A stretch of DNA of 64,000 nucleotides from assembly GCF_019083995.1 (NCBI RefSeq), contig NZ_JAHRCU010000001.1, positions 62,001 to 126,000 on the forward strand, written 5' to 3'. The stretch's first letter is position 1, and each line of letters starts with the position of its first letter. The position numbers were made by a program, and so were the translations under genes. Source of the stretch: Roseococcus sp. SDR. Lineage in GTDB: Bacteria; Pseudomonadota; Alphaproteobacteria; Acetobacterales; Acetobacteraceae. A model generated the notes under the pieces. That model made no database searches and had not been told where the DNA came from. It saw only the letters and a list, made by a program, of their open reading frames with translations. Below, in pieces: positions 53,282 to 61,790 of this stretch.

Positions 53282-56200
53282 ATGTCCATCTCGCTGCTCT
53301 CGACCAACCAGATCCGCGCGCTGACGACCACCTCGGTGGCGGCGCTCTCGACCACGCAGATCAGCGCGCTGACCACGACCCAGATCGGGGCGCTCAGCAG
53401 CTCTGCCGTCGAGACGATGAGCGCCACGCAGATCGGTGCGCTCTCGACCTCGCAGGTGCGGGGCCTGACCGCGACGCAGATCCCCTATCTCGCCGCGCAG
53501 CTGAGCTTCAGCGGCGACCAGCTCGCCGTGCTGGGCGAATTCCAGGTGCGGGCACTGACCACGACGCAGCTTTCCGGCCTGGATGCGACGAAGGTCGCCG
53601 CACTCACCACCTCGCAGATCCGCGCGCTGACGACGACGCAGCTGGGCGCGCTGACGGCGACCGATATCGGTGAGTTCACCAGCACGCAGGTGCGCGCGCT
53701 GACGGTGAGCCAGGTGGGGGCGCTGGCCTCGACCCAGGTCGCGGCGCTCAGCACCACGCAGCTCTCGGGTCTCACCGCCTCGCAGATCGGCGGCCTGACG
53801 GCGACGGGGCTCTCCGCGCTGGATGCCACCCAGGTGGGTTCGCTCAGCAACACGCAGATCGGCGGCGTGACGGCGACGCAGGTCCGTGGCCTCTCCACCA
53901 CGGATGTGGGCGAGCTTTCCGCGACGCAGGTGGGCGCCCTGAATGCGTCGCAGATCGGCGCATTGAGTGCCACGAACCTCTCCGCGCTGGACGAGACGCA
54001 GATGGGCGCGCTGAGCGGCACGCAGCTGCGTGGGCTCTCCACCACGCAGGTGCAGGGGCTGACGACGACCGACCTGGGTGAGCTGAGCGCCACGCAGGTG
54101 GGGGCGCTGACCGCCTCGCAGGTCGGTGCGCTCTCGGCCACCAGCCTCTCTGCGCTGGACGCGACGCAGGTCGGCGCGCTCAGCACCACGCAGGTGCGGG
54201 GCTTCACCAACACGCAGCTGGGTGGGCTTTCCACCACGGATGTGGGCGAGCTGAGTGCCACCCAGATCGGCGCGTTGAGCGCGACGCAGCTGGGGGCCAT
54301 GGGCACGACGAACCTTTCGGCCCTGTCGGCCACGCAGATGGGCGGGCTGACGGCGTCGCAGATCGGCGGGCTGAGTGCGACGGCGCTGTCGGGCTTCGAT
54401 GCGACGCAGATGGGGGCGCTGAGCACGACGCAGTTGCGGGGTATCACCGCGACCCAGATGGGCGGGCTGAATGCCACGGATGTGGGTGAGTTGAGCGCCA
54501 CGCAGGTGGGTGGGCTGGCCGCCTCGCAAATCGGTGGCCTGACGGCGACGGGGCTTTCGGCGCTCGATGCGACGCAGATGGGGGCGCTGAGCAACACCCA
54601 GCTTGGTGGGGTGACGGCGACGCAGATCCGCGGTCTCACGGCGACGGATGTCAGCGAGTTGAGCGCCACGCAGGTGGGCGCCCTGAATGCGTCGCAGATC
54701 GGCGCATTGAGTGCCACGAACCTCTCCGCGCTGGACGCGACGCAGATGGGCGCGCTGAGCGGCACGCAGCTGCGTGGCCTCTCCACCACGCAGGTGCAGG
54801 GGCTGACGACGACCGATCTGGGTGAGCTGAGCGCCACGCAGGTGGGGGCGCTGACGGCCTCGCAGGTCGGTGCGCTGAGCGCGACCAGCCTTTCCGCACT
54901 GGACGCGACGCAGGTGGGCGCGCTCAGCACCACGCAGGTGCGGGGCTTCACCAATACGCAGCTGGGTGGGCTTTCCACCACGGATGTGGGCGAACTGAGT
55001 GCCACGCAGATCGGCGCGTTGAGCGCGACGCAGCTGGGGGCCATGGGCACGACGAACCTTTCGGCCCTGTCGGCCACGCAGATGGGCGGGCTGACGGCGT
55101 CACAGATCGGCGGGCTGAGTGCGACGGCGCTGTCGGGCTTCGATGCGACGCAGATGGGGGCGCTGAGCACGACGCAGCTGCGGGGTATCACCGCGACGCA
55201 GATGGGCGGGCTGAACGCCACGGATGTGGGTGAGCTGAGCGCCACGCAGATCGGCGGGCTGGCGGCGACGCAGGTCGCTGGGATGAATGCCACGGCCTTC
55301 TCCGCGCTCGATGCGACGCAGATGGGGGCGCTGAGCAACACGCAGCTGGGCGGCGTGACCGCCACGCAGATCCGCGGCCTGACAGCGACGGATGTGGGCG
55401 AGCTGAGCGCGACCCAGGTGGGGGCGTTGAACGCGTCGCAGATCGGCGCATTGAGTGCCACGAACCTCTCGGCGCTGGACGAGACGCAGATGGGCGCGCT
55501 GAGCGGCACGCAGCTGCGTGGGCTCTCCACCACGCAGGTGCAGGGGCTGACGACGACCGATCTGGGTGAGCTGAGCGCCACGCAGGTGGGGGCGCTGACC
55601 GCCTCGCAGATCGGTGCACTGAGCGCGACCAGCGTCTCGGCGCTGGACGCGACGCAGGTGGGCGCGCTCAGCACCACGCAGGTGCGCGGGCTGACCAATG
55701 CGCAGCTGGGTGGGCTTTCCACCACGGATGTGGGCGAGCTGAGCGCGACCCAGATCGGCGCGTTGAGCGCCACGCAGCTGGGGGCCTTGGGGGCGACCAA
55801 CCTGGCCAGCCTCTCCGAGACGCAGATGGGCGGCCTGACCGCCTCGCAGATCGGCGGCATCTCGGCGACCGCCCTCTCCGCCTTCGACGAGACCCAGGTC
55901 GGTGCGCTGAGCACGACGCAGCTGCGCGGCGTCACCGCGACGCAGATGGGCGGCCTGAACGCCACCGATATCGGTGAGCTGAGCGCCACGCAGATCGGGG
56001 GCCTCGCGGGGACGCAGATCGGCGGCATGAGCGCGACCGCCTTCTCCGCGCTGGATGCCACGCAGATGGGGGCGCTCAGCAACACCCAGCTGGGGGGTGT
56101 GACGGCGACGCAGATCCGCGGGCTGACGGCCACGGATGTGGGTGAACTGTCCGCCACGCAGGTGGGGGCGCTCAGCACCTCGCAGATCGGCGCGCTGAGT

Positions 56201-57313
56201 GCGACGAACCTCTCGGCGCTGGACGAGACGCAGATGGGCGCGCTGAGCGGCACGCAGCTGCGGGGGCTCTCCACCACGCAGGTGCAGGGCCTGACGACGA
56301 CCGATCTGGGTGAGCTGAGCGCCACGCAGGTGGGGGCTCTGACGGCCTCGCAGGTGGGCGCCCTCTCGGCCACCAGCCTCTCGGCGCTGGATGAGACCCA
56401 GGTCGGTGCGCTCAGCACCACCCAGGTGCGGGGCTTCACCAACACGCAGCTGGGTGGCCTCTCCACCACGGATGTGGGCGAGCTGACCGCGACCCAGATC
56501 GGCGCGCTGAGTGCGACGCAGCTCGGCTCGCTCGGCGCCACCAACCTGGCGAGCCTGTCGGAAACCCAGATGGGTGGGCTGACCGCCTCGCAGATCGGTG
56601 GGCTGACGGCGACCGTGCTGTCGGGTTTCGATGCGACGCAGATGGGGGCGCTGAGCACCACGCAGCTGCGCGGCATCACCGCGACGCAGATGGGCGGCCT
56701 GAGTGCCACCGATATCGGTGAGCTGGATCAGACGCAGATCGGCGGGCTTGCCGCATCGCAGATCAGCGGGCTGACGGCGACGGCGCTCTCGGCCATGGAT
56801 GCCACGCAGATGGGAGCGCTCAGCAACACGCAGTTGGGCGGCGTGACCGCCACGCAGATCCGCGGCCTGACGGCGACGGATGTGGGCGAGTTGAGCGCCA
56901 CGCAGGTGGCGGCGCTGGGCGTCTCGCAGATCGCGGCGCTTTCCGCCACCAACCTCTCCGCCCTGGACGCCACCCAGGTGGGGGCGATGAGCACGCTGCA
57001 GCTGCGGGGCTTCACCACCACCCAGGTGCAGGGTCTCTCCAGCACGGATATCGGCGAATTCTCCGAGACCCAGCTCTCCTCGCTGAGCGCCTCGCAGATC
57101 GGCGCGCTCACCACAACGGTGATCGGCGCGCTGAGCACGACCAACATGGAGCCGCTGACCTCCACGCAGATCCGCGCCCTGACGACGACGCAGATCGACC
57201 AGCTCTCCACCACCAACATCGCCTCGTTGAGCGACACGCAGTTGGCCGGCTTCGACGCGACACAGGTGGGCAGCATGTCGGATGAGCAGATCACGGCCTA
57301 TCTCCGCCTGTAA
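53282..57313 (+). CDS. Giant octapeptide-repeat protein, Ser/Thr/Gln-rich
   Basis: 1343 residues, almost wholly built from octapeptides of consensus (A/G)L(S/T)xTQ(I/V)(G/R), for example ALSTTQIS-ALTTTQIG. Leu at position 2 and Ile/Val at 7 are nearly fixed; position 3 is Ser, Thr, Asn or Asp and position 6 Gln, so each unit has an S/T-x-x-Q helix-capping box. No signal peptide, cysteines, membrane helix or RTX motif; only residues about 67-85 and the end (MSDEQITAYLRL) depart from the pattern. About 165 units are present. I recognise no named domain. A structural or surface role and O-glycosylation by the next gene's product are inferred. AAGGA lies before the ATG. Confidence 0.9.
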   Translation: MSISLLSTNQIRALTTTSVAALSTTQISALTTTQIGALSSSAVETMSATQIGALSTSQVRGLTATQIPYLAAQLSFSGDQLAVLGEFQVRALTTTQLSGLDATKVAALTTSQIRALTTTQLGALTATDIGEFTSTQVRALTVSQVGALASTQVAALSTTQLSGLTASQIGGLTATGLSALDATQVGSLSNTQIGGVTATQVRGLSTTDVGELSATQVGALNASQIGALSATNLSALDETQMGALSGTQLRGLSTTQVQGLTTTDLGELSATQVGALTASQVGALSATSLSALDATQVGALSTTQVRGFTNTQLGGLSTTDVGELSATQIGALSATQLGAMGTTNLSALSATQMGGLTASQIGGLSATALSGFDATQMGALSTTQLRGITATQMGGLNATDVGELSATQVGGLAASQIGGLTATGLSALDATQMGALSNTQLGGVTATQIRGLTATDVSELSATQVGALNASQIGALSATNLSALDATQMGALSGTQLRGLSTTQVQGLTTTDLGELSATQVGALTASQVGALSATSLSALDATQVGALSTTQVRGFTNTQLGGLSTTDVGELSATQIGALSATQLGAMGTTNLSALSATQMGGLTASQIGGLSATALSGFDATQMGALSTTQLRGITATQMGGLNATDVGELSATQIGGLAATQVAGMNATAFSALDATQMGALSNTQLGGVTATQIRGLTATDVGELSATQVGALNASQIGALSATNLSALDETQMGALSGTQLRGLSTTQVQGLTTTDLGELSATQVGALTASQIGALSATSVSALDATQVGALSTTQVRGLTNAQLGGLSTTDVGELSATQIGALSATQLGALGATNLASLSETQMGGLTASQIGGISATALSAFDETQVGALSTTQLRGVTATQMGGLNATDIGELSATQIGGLAGTQIGGMSATAFSALDATQMGALSNTQLGGVTATQIRGLTATDVGELSATQVGALSTSQIGALSATNLSALDETQMGALSGTQLRGLSTTQVQGLTTTDLGELSATQVGALTASQVGALSATSLSALDETQVGALSTTQVRGFTNTQLGGLSTTDVGELTATQIGALSATQLGSLGATNLASLSETQMGGLTASQIGGLTATVLSGFDATQMGALSTTQLRGITATQMGGLSATDIGELDQTQIGGLAASQISGLTATALSAMDATQMGALSNTQLGGVTATQIRGLTATDVGELSATQVAALGVSQIAALSATNLSALDATQVGAMSTLQLRGFTTTQVQGLSSTDIGEFSETQLSSLSASQIGALTTTVIGALSTTNMEPLTSTQIRALTTTQIDQLSTTNIASLSDTQLAGFDATQVGSMSDEQITAYLRL
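53770..57110 (+). repeat. 744-bp higher-order tandem repeat (about 4.5 copies)
   Basis: Beyond the 24-bp unit, the array repeats every 744 bp (248 residues, 31 octapeptides). The segment encoding ALNASQIGALSATNLSALD recurs with exact spacing at 53941, 54685, 55429, 56173 and 56917 (reference base before AATGCG or its equivalent). Copies 1 and 2 share long runs with only scattered third-base changes; the later copies are more diverged. This pattern indicates growth by unequal recombination of whole 744-bp blocks. Confidence 0.88.
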
Positions 57314-57334
57314 GGCCGAACAGAGGAGGACAGG

Positions 57335-59305
57335 ATGTCCGAGACCCTCGCCATGACCCTGGCAGCCCTGGTGGCGGAGGCGCAGCGCCTCGCCACCGCC
57401 GGTGAGCGCGCGGCGGCCAGCCGGCTCTATGCCGGCTGGATCGCGGCCCATCCGGCCGATCCGCAGCTCTACATCGCCCGCTTCAACCATGCCTGCCTGC
57501 TGACTGATCTCGGCCAGGTCGAAGCCGCGCGGGAAGCGTTGCAGGTCTGCCTCACGCTCAATCCGGATTTCCTGCCGGCCAGCATCAATCTCGGCGGGCT
57601 GCTGGAGCGGGCCGGCCAGGTGCCGCAGGCGATCGAGCAATGGCAGGGGGTGGCGCAGCGCGTTGTCGCTGTCACCGGTGCCGCCATCGCCTACAAGCTG
57701 ACCGCCCTGAAGCAGATCGCGCGTGTGCTGAGCGAGCACCAGAAGCCCGCCCTGGCCGAGGCGATGCTGCGCCAATGCCTGGAACTGCAGCCCGATCAGC
57801 GCGACGTGATCGAGCAGTTGGTGGCACTCCGCCTCGTGCAATGCGCCTGGCCCGTGCTGCCGCCCGGCGACGCGGCGGAGCGGCGGCGCCTGCTGCGCGG
57901 GACGAGCCCGCTCTCCATGCTGGCCTATACGGATGATCCGTGGCTGCATCTGGGCCTCGCGCATCACTATGCGCGCTGCCTCGTGGATGAGACACGCGAC
58001 CTCTCGCGTCATGACCGGCGGAGCGCTGCCATCACACCAGGGGGGCGGCGGCTGCGCATCGGCTATGTCTCCTCGGACCTGCGCGACCACGCGATCGGCA
58101 CGCTGATGGCCGAGGTGTTCGAGCTGCATGACCGATCGCGCGTCGAGGTCACGGCCTATTATTGCGGCCCACCCTCCTCCGCACCGCTCCAGGCCCGCAT
58201 CAAGGCCGCTGTGGAGCATTGGGTGGAGATCCGCGACCTGGACGACGACGCCGCGGCGGCGCGCATCGCGGCCGATGAGATCGACATCCTGGTGGATGTG
58301 AACGGCTACACGCGCGATGCCCGGACGGCGCTCTTCGCGCGGCGGGCGGCGCCGGTGCAGGTGAACTGGCTCGGCTATCCCGGCACGCTGGGGACGCCCT
58401 GGCACCACTACATCATCGCCGATCCCTGGATCATCCCGCCCGAGGCCGAGCGGCATTACTCCGAGCGCGTGCTGCGCCTGCCCTGCTACCAGCCCAATGA
58501 CCGCAAGCGCGTGATCGCGCCGACACCCAGCCGGGCCGCGGCCGGCCTGCCGGAGCAGGGCTTCGTCTTCTGCTGCTTCAACGCCGCGCAGAAGCTCTCC
58601 CGCTTCACGCTCGAGCGCTGGATGCAGATCCTGCTGGCGGTGCCGGGCAGCGTGCTCTGGCTGCTTGATTCCGGGGAGGAGATGCGCGCCAATCTGCGCG
58701 CCTTCGCCGCCGCCCGCGGCGTGGCCGAGGGGCGCCTCGTCTTCGCGCCCAAGATCAACAATGCCGAGCATCTGGCCCGCTATCGCCTCGCGGACCTGTT
58801 CCTCGATTCCGTGCCCTATGGGGCGCACACCACGGCGTCGGATGCGCTCTGGCTCGGCGTGCCGGTGCTGACGCTGTCGGGCCGCAGCTTCGCCTCGCGC
58901 GTCTGCGGCAGCCTGGTGCGGTCGGCCGGCCTGCCCGAGATGGTCTGCGCCACGCCGGATGAGTATGTGCGCCGCGCCATCGCCCTCGCCGAGGAGCCGA
59001 GGGAGCTGGCCCGCCACCGCCGGACCCTGGCGGCACAGCGCGGCCGCTGCGACCTGTTCAACATGGAGAAGCTGGTGAAGCGGCTGGAGGCGCTGTTCCT
59101 CCAGGCGGCGCGCGCGCACAAGGCCGGCCGCACGCTGGAGCCGCGGCTCGACAATCTCGACGCCTATCTCGAGATCGGCGCCTCGCTCGACCATGAGGCG
59201 GAGGAGATGCTGGCGCTGCCTGACCTGGACGCGCTGTATCGCGCGCGCCTCTCGCGGCGGCACGCGGTGCGGCCCATGCCGGCGGATGGGCGGCTCTGGT
59301 CCTGA
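57335..59305 (+). CDS. SPINDLY-type O-linked glycosyltransferase (OGT, GT41-like) with TPRs
   Basis: 656 residues; starts 22 bp after the repeat-protein stop with GAGGAGGACAGG upstream. N-terminal 190 residues are TPR-like (YIARFNHACLLTDLGQVEAA, PASINLGGLLERAGQV). The C-terminal GT41 part has RIGYVSSDLRDHAIG, VNGYTRDARTALFARRAAPV, VNWLGYPGTLGTPWHHYIIAD, CCFNAAQKLSRFTLERW and PYGAHTTASDALWLGVPVLT, all typical of bacterial SPINDLY/OGT proteins. These attach GlcNAc, fucose or another sugar to Ser/Thr in the cytoplasm. The gene order makes the Ser/Thr-rich repeat protein the obvious substrate. Confidence 0.92.
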   Translation: MSETLAMTLAALVAEAQRLATAGERAAASRLYAGWIAAHPADPQLYIARFNHACLLTDLGQVEAAREALQVCLTLNPDFLPASINLGGLLERAGQVPQAIEQWQGVAQRVVAVTGAAIAYKLTALKQIARVLSEHQKPALAEAMLRQCLELQPDQRDVIEQLVALRLVQCAWPVLPPGDAAERRRLLRGTSPLSMLAYTDDPWLHLGLAHHYARCLVDETRDLSRHDRRSAAITPGGRRLRIGYVSSDLRDHAIGTLMAEVFELHDRSRVEVTAYYCGPPSSAPLQARIKAAVEHWVEIRDLDDDAAAARIAADEIDILVDVNGYTRDARTALFARRAAPVQVNWLGYPGTLGTPWHHYIIADPWIIPPEAERHYSERVLRLPCYQPNDRKRVIAPTPSRAAAGLPEQGFVFCCFNAAQKLSRFTLERWMQILLAVPGSVLWLLDSGEEMRANLRAFAAARGVAEGRLVFAPKINNAEHLARYRLADLFLDSVPYGAHTTASDALWLGVPVLTLSGRSFASRVCGSLVRSAGLPEMVCATPDEYVRRAIALAEEPRELARHRRTLAAQRGRCDLFNMEKLVKRLEALFLQAARAHKAGRTLEPRLDNLDAYLEIGASLDHEAEEMLALPDLDALYRARLSRRHAVRPMPADGRLWS

Positions 59306-61123
59306 TCAGGCGGCGGCCGGCAGGCTCGCCATGTCGAAGCCGTGGAAGAGCGAGAGGAAGAGGAAGGGGTTGGGCTGCCAGCGCGGATACATCACATTGT
59401 TGATGTCGGCCGTCGTGTCGAACCAGCCGAAGCGTGCATCGCTGGCGTTCCAGCAGGCCTGCAGCCCGCATTGGTCAATCCAGCGCGTGACATGCGGCGC
59501 GGCCAGGGCCGTCTCCAGATAGGCCTGCAACGCGGTGAGGTAGGCGCGGCCGCCCTCCGTCGGGAAGGCCATCAGCAGGTTGGCGGTGATGTGGCTGCCG
59601 AAGGCGCTGCTCGCCTCGTTGCGGTTGAGCACGATGTCGCAATCGCCGAAGCGGGCGAGAAGTTCGCCCACGCCGCGCTGCAGGACGCTGTCGATGTCGG
59701 AGACAAGAAGGGGCAGGCGCAGCTCCTCCAGCACGCGACGCGCCATGGCGAAGCGCGTGCACTGGAAATGCGCGACCGGCAGCGCGCGCGGGCCGTCGCT
59801 GTCATGGCATTGCGTGGTCACGGCGCCGGGTGCGAAGGCATCGGTGCTGTAGAAGATGCGCGGGTCGGGCATGTCCATCAGCGCGATCAGCTCGGCCAGC
59901 TTTCCGGCCCCGCCGATCACATGCACCAGGATGACGCAGGGCAGCCCGGCATGGCGGAGGAGGGAGGCAAGATAGGCCCGCCCGTAGAGGCGCAGATAGG
60001 CGGGATCGGCCGCGACGACGAAGGCGAGCCTTGCGCCGCGCGCCTCGCGCCGCAGCCCGGCCCAGGTGAGCGGCGGCCCCTCGGCCCGGTGCAGCTTCGT
60101 GACGGGCAAAGGGGGCGCCGGGCGGCCGAGCAGCGCGGGATCGGCGGCTTCGGCGAGGTGGCGGTAATGGCGCGCCCAATGGCGCGCCTCGCCCTCGGGC
60201 AGCAGCATGGGTTCCACGCCGCGCGCGGCGGCGATCAGCCCCTGCACGGCGTCGCGGCCGGCGGCGTCGAGGGGGTGAAGCATGTGCAGGCTGATGGCGC
60301 GATGCGCCTCATGCAGGCGGCGCAGCGGGTGGATCGCGCCGGGTGGCGCCAGGGCCAGGGCGGCGCGTGCGGCCAGCTCGGCCGCCGCGTCGCCCTCCGC
60401 CTCGGCCTGCTCCAGGCGCAGGAGGTTGGCCGCGACATGGCCGGGATCGCAGGCCAGCAGGGCGCGGGCGAAGGCCATGGCGCGCGCCGCTCGGCCGAGC
60501 TGCCGGTTGCAGGCCACCGCCGCTTCCAGCACGGCGGCGTTGTCCGGCTGGAGATCGGCGAGGGCCGAGGCGATGCGCTCGGCCGCCGCGATCTCGCCGG
60601 CGGCGATGGCCTGGTTGAAGGCGAGGAGCGCGCCTGGCGCTGCCTCGGTGCCGCCCAGCGCCAGCGCCTCCGCCCAGGCTTCCGCCGCGATGAGGCGCTC
60701 GGTCAATGCGGTGCGGGCTGGCGGATGCCGGGGCGCCAGCAGGCGCAGCAGGGCCAGCGCCTCCTCGGGCGGGAGGGTGGCGGCGCGCGCCTGAAGCGCG
60801 GCCGCCTCCGCGCTGGGCAGCGCGGCGGGCGCAAGACGGCGCGCCAGCACGAACACCCCCAGCGGCGCGAGCACATGACCGGCGAGATGCTGCGCGACCT
60901 CGATGGGCAAGGCCGCCGCGCGCGGCCAGGCGATCCAGCGGGCTTGCAGATCCGCCTCCTGCAAGGCGGCGGGCTCGCTCAGCCAGACCAGATCGGCCGG
61001 GTCGCCGGTGGGCAGGCCATCGAGGCCCGGCGGCGCGGGGCCGCGCCGCGTGACGCGGGGCGCGTGGCCAAGCCGCGCGAGAAGCGGCGCGAAGGGGCAG
61101 GGGGCGGAGAAGGGTTCGGCCAT
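59306..61123 (-). CDS. TPR plus DxD glycosyltransferase-like protein
   Basis: 605 residues from the ATG at 61121-61123 (MAEPFSAPCPFAPL). The middle (about 150-290) is Ala/Leu-rich helical repeat (EAWAEALALGG, FNQAIAAGEIAAAERIASAL, AVACNRQLGRAARAMAFARA), TPR-like. The C-terminal part (about 380-600) has ARLAFVVAADPAYLRLYGRA, LLVSDIDSVLQRGVGELL with a DxD, and DIVLNRNEASSAFG, consistent with a nucleotide-diphospho-sugar transferase fold. No membrane helix. Its stop is immediately next to the OGT stop (convergent). Likely a partner glycosyltransferase of the repeat-protein locus; inference. Confidence 0.72.
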   Translation of the reverse strand: MAEPFSAPCPFAPLLARLGHAPRVTRRGPAPPGLDGLPTGDPADLVWLSEPAALQEADLQARWIAWPRAAALPIEVAQHLAGHVLAPLGVFVLARRLAPAALPSAEAAALQARAATLPPEEALALLRLLAPRHPPARTALTERLIAAEAWAEALALGGTEAAPGALLAFNQAIAAGEIAAAERIASALADLQPDNAAVLEAAVACNRQLGRAARAMAFARALLACDPGHVAANLLRLEQAEAEGDAAAELAARAALALAPPGAIHPLRRLHEAHRAISLHMLHPLDAAGRDAVQGLIAAARGVEPMLLPEGEARHWARHYRHLAEAADPALLGRPAPPLPVTKLHRAEGPPLTWAGLRREARGARLAFVVAADPAYLRLYGRAYLASLLRHAGLPCVILVHVIGGAGKLAELIALMDMPDPRIFYSTDAFAPGAVTTQCHDSDGPRALPVAHFQCTRFAMARRVLEELRLPLLVSDIDSVLQRGVGELLARFGDCDIVLNRNEASSAFGSHITANLLMAFPTEGGRAYLTALQAYLETALAAPHVTRWIDQCGLQACWNASDARFGWFDTTADINNVMYPRWQPNPFLFLSLFHGFDMASLPAAA

Positions 61124-61235
61124 CCTGGCGCGTCTCCTTGGCGGGTTCGGCCGGGAGCGTCGCAGGGCGCGGTTAACGAAGCGCAAAGGCTGGGCGGCAA
61201 GGCTTTCTTTACCGCGCCGCGCCTAGGACCGAGGC

Positions 61236-61790
61236 ATGAAGCCCCGTCCGCCACGACCGTCCGCTCCTTGCCGTCCGGCCTGGGCGGGGGCTGTGCTGCT
61301 GCTGCTCGGCACGCGCCCGGCCGCCGCCGCACCTTGGGAGGGTGTGGCGCCGGAGGCGCTGGCGCTGGGCCTGGGCGGCCTCTGCTTCCTTTCGGGCGTC
61401 CTCCTCGCCCTGTTCGCGCTGCGCCGCCGCCCGCCGCTGCCCGGCCTCAGCGCCGCCGAGCTGGAGGAGATGCGCCGCGCCGTCACCGCCTTCTCCGGCA
61501 CGCTGCGCGAGGGCACGGCGGTGCTTCTGCAGCAGCAGCGCGAGACGCTGGCCGCGGTGGATCAGGTGGCGGCGCATAGCCAGCAGCTCATCGCGCTCAT
61601 CGCGACGGCGGAGGAGCGCAGCGCCAATGCCACCGCCCGGGCCGAAATCCTGGCCACGCGCGTGGCGCGCAGCGCGGCGGTGGAGGTGCGCGCGAGCGTG
61701 GAGAGCCTGACCGCCGTCTCCGCCCGCATCGAACACCAGGCGCGCGGGCTGGAGGAGGCTATTCGCCCGGTTGGCGTTCGCGCAGCTTGA
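61236..61790 (+). CDS. Membrane-anchored coiled-coil protein, unknown function
   Basis: 184 residues. A possible signal segment (WAGAVLLLLGTRPAAAAP) is followed by one membrane helix (LALGLGGLCFLSGVLLALFAL, about 43-63 in parts) and then a long helical region (about 75-178) rich in Ala, Glu and Gln with heptad-like spacing (VLLQQQRETLAAVDQVAAHS, RAEILATRVAR). No family recognised. It diverges from the DxD protein with 112 bp between starts and overlaps the convergent LLM gene by 32 bp at its 3' end. Confidence 0.62.
   Translation: MKPRPPRPSAPCRPAWAGAVLLLLGTRPAAAAPWEGVAPEALALGLGGLCFLSGVLLALFALRRRPPLPGLSAAELEEMRRAVTAFSGTLREGTAVLLQQQRETLAAVDQVAAHSQQLIALIATAEERSANATARAEILATRVARSAAVEVRASVESLTAVSARIEHQARGLEEAIRPVGVRAA

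Noticed and set aside
53485-56709. A 1074-codon open frame on the minus strand inside the repeat gene, and similar long antisense frames up to 59263
   Set aside because: They are forced by the 24-bp periodic coding sequence on the plus strand, with no ribosome site, no start context and nonsense composition. The plus frame has the promoter-like leader and ribosome site.
53282-57313. CRISPR-like regular repeats
   Set aside because: Period 24 bp without unique spacers, fully in frame and translated; no cas genes nearby. The same reasoning excludes the arrays at 2733-2889 and 34451-34558.
53282-57313. RTX-type secreted adhesin
   Set aside because: No GGxGxDxUx nonapeptides, no signal peptide and no type I secretion genes nearby.
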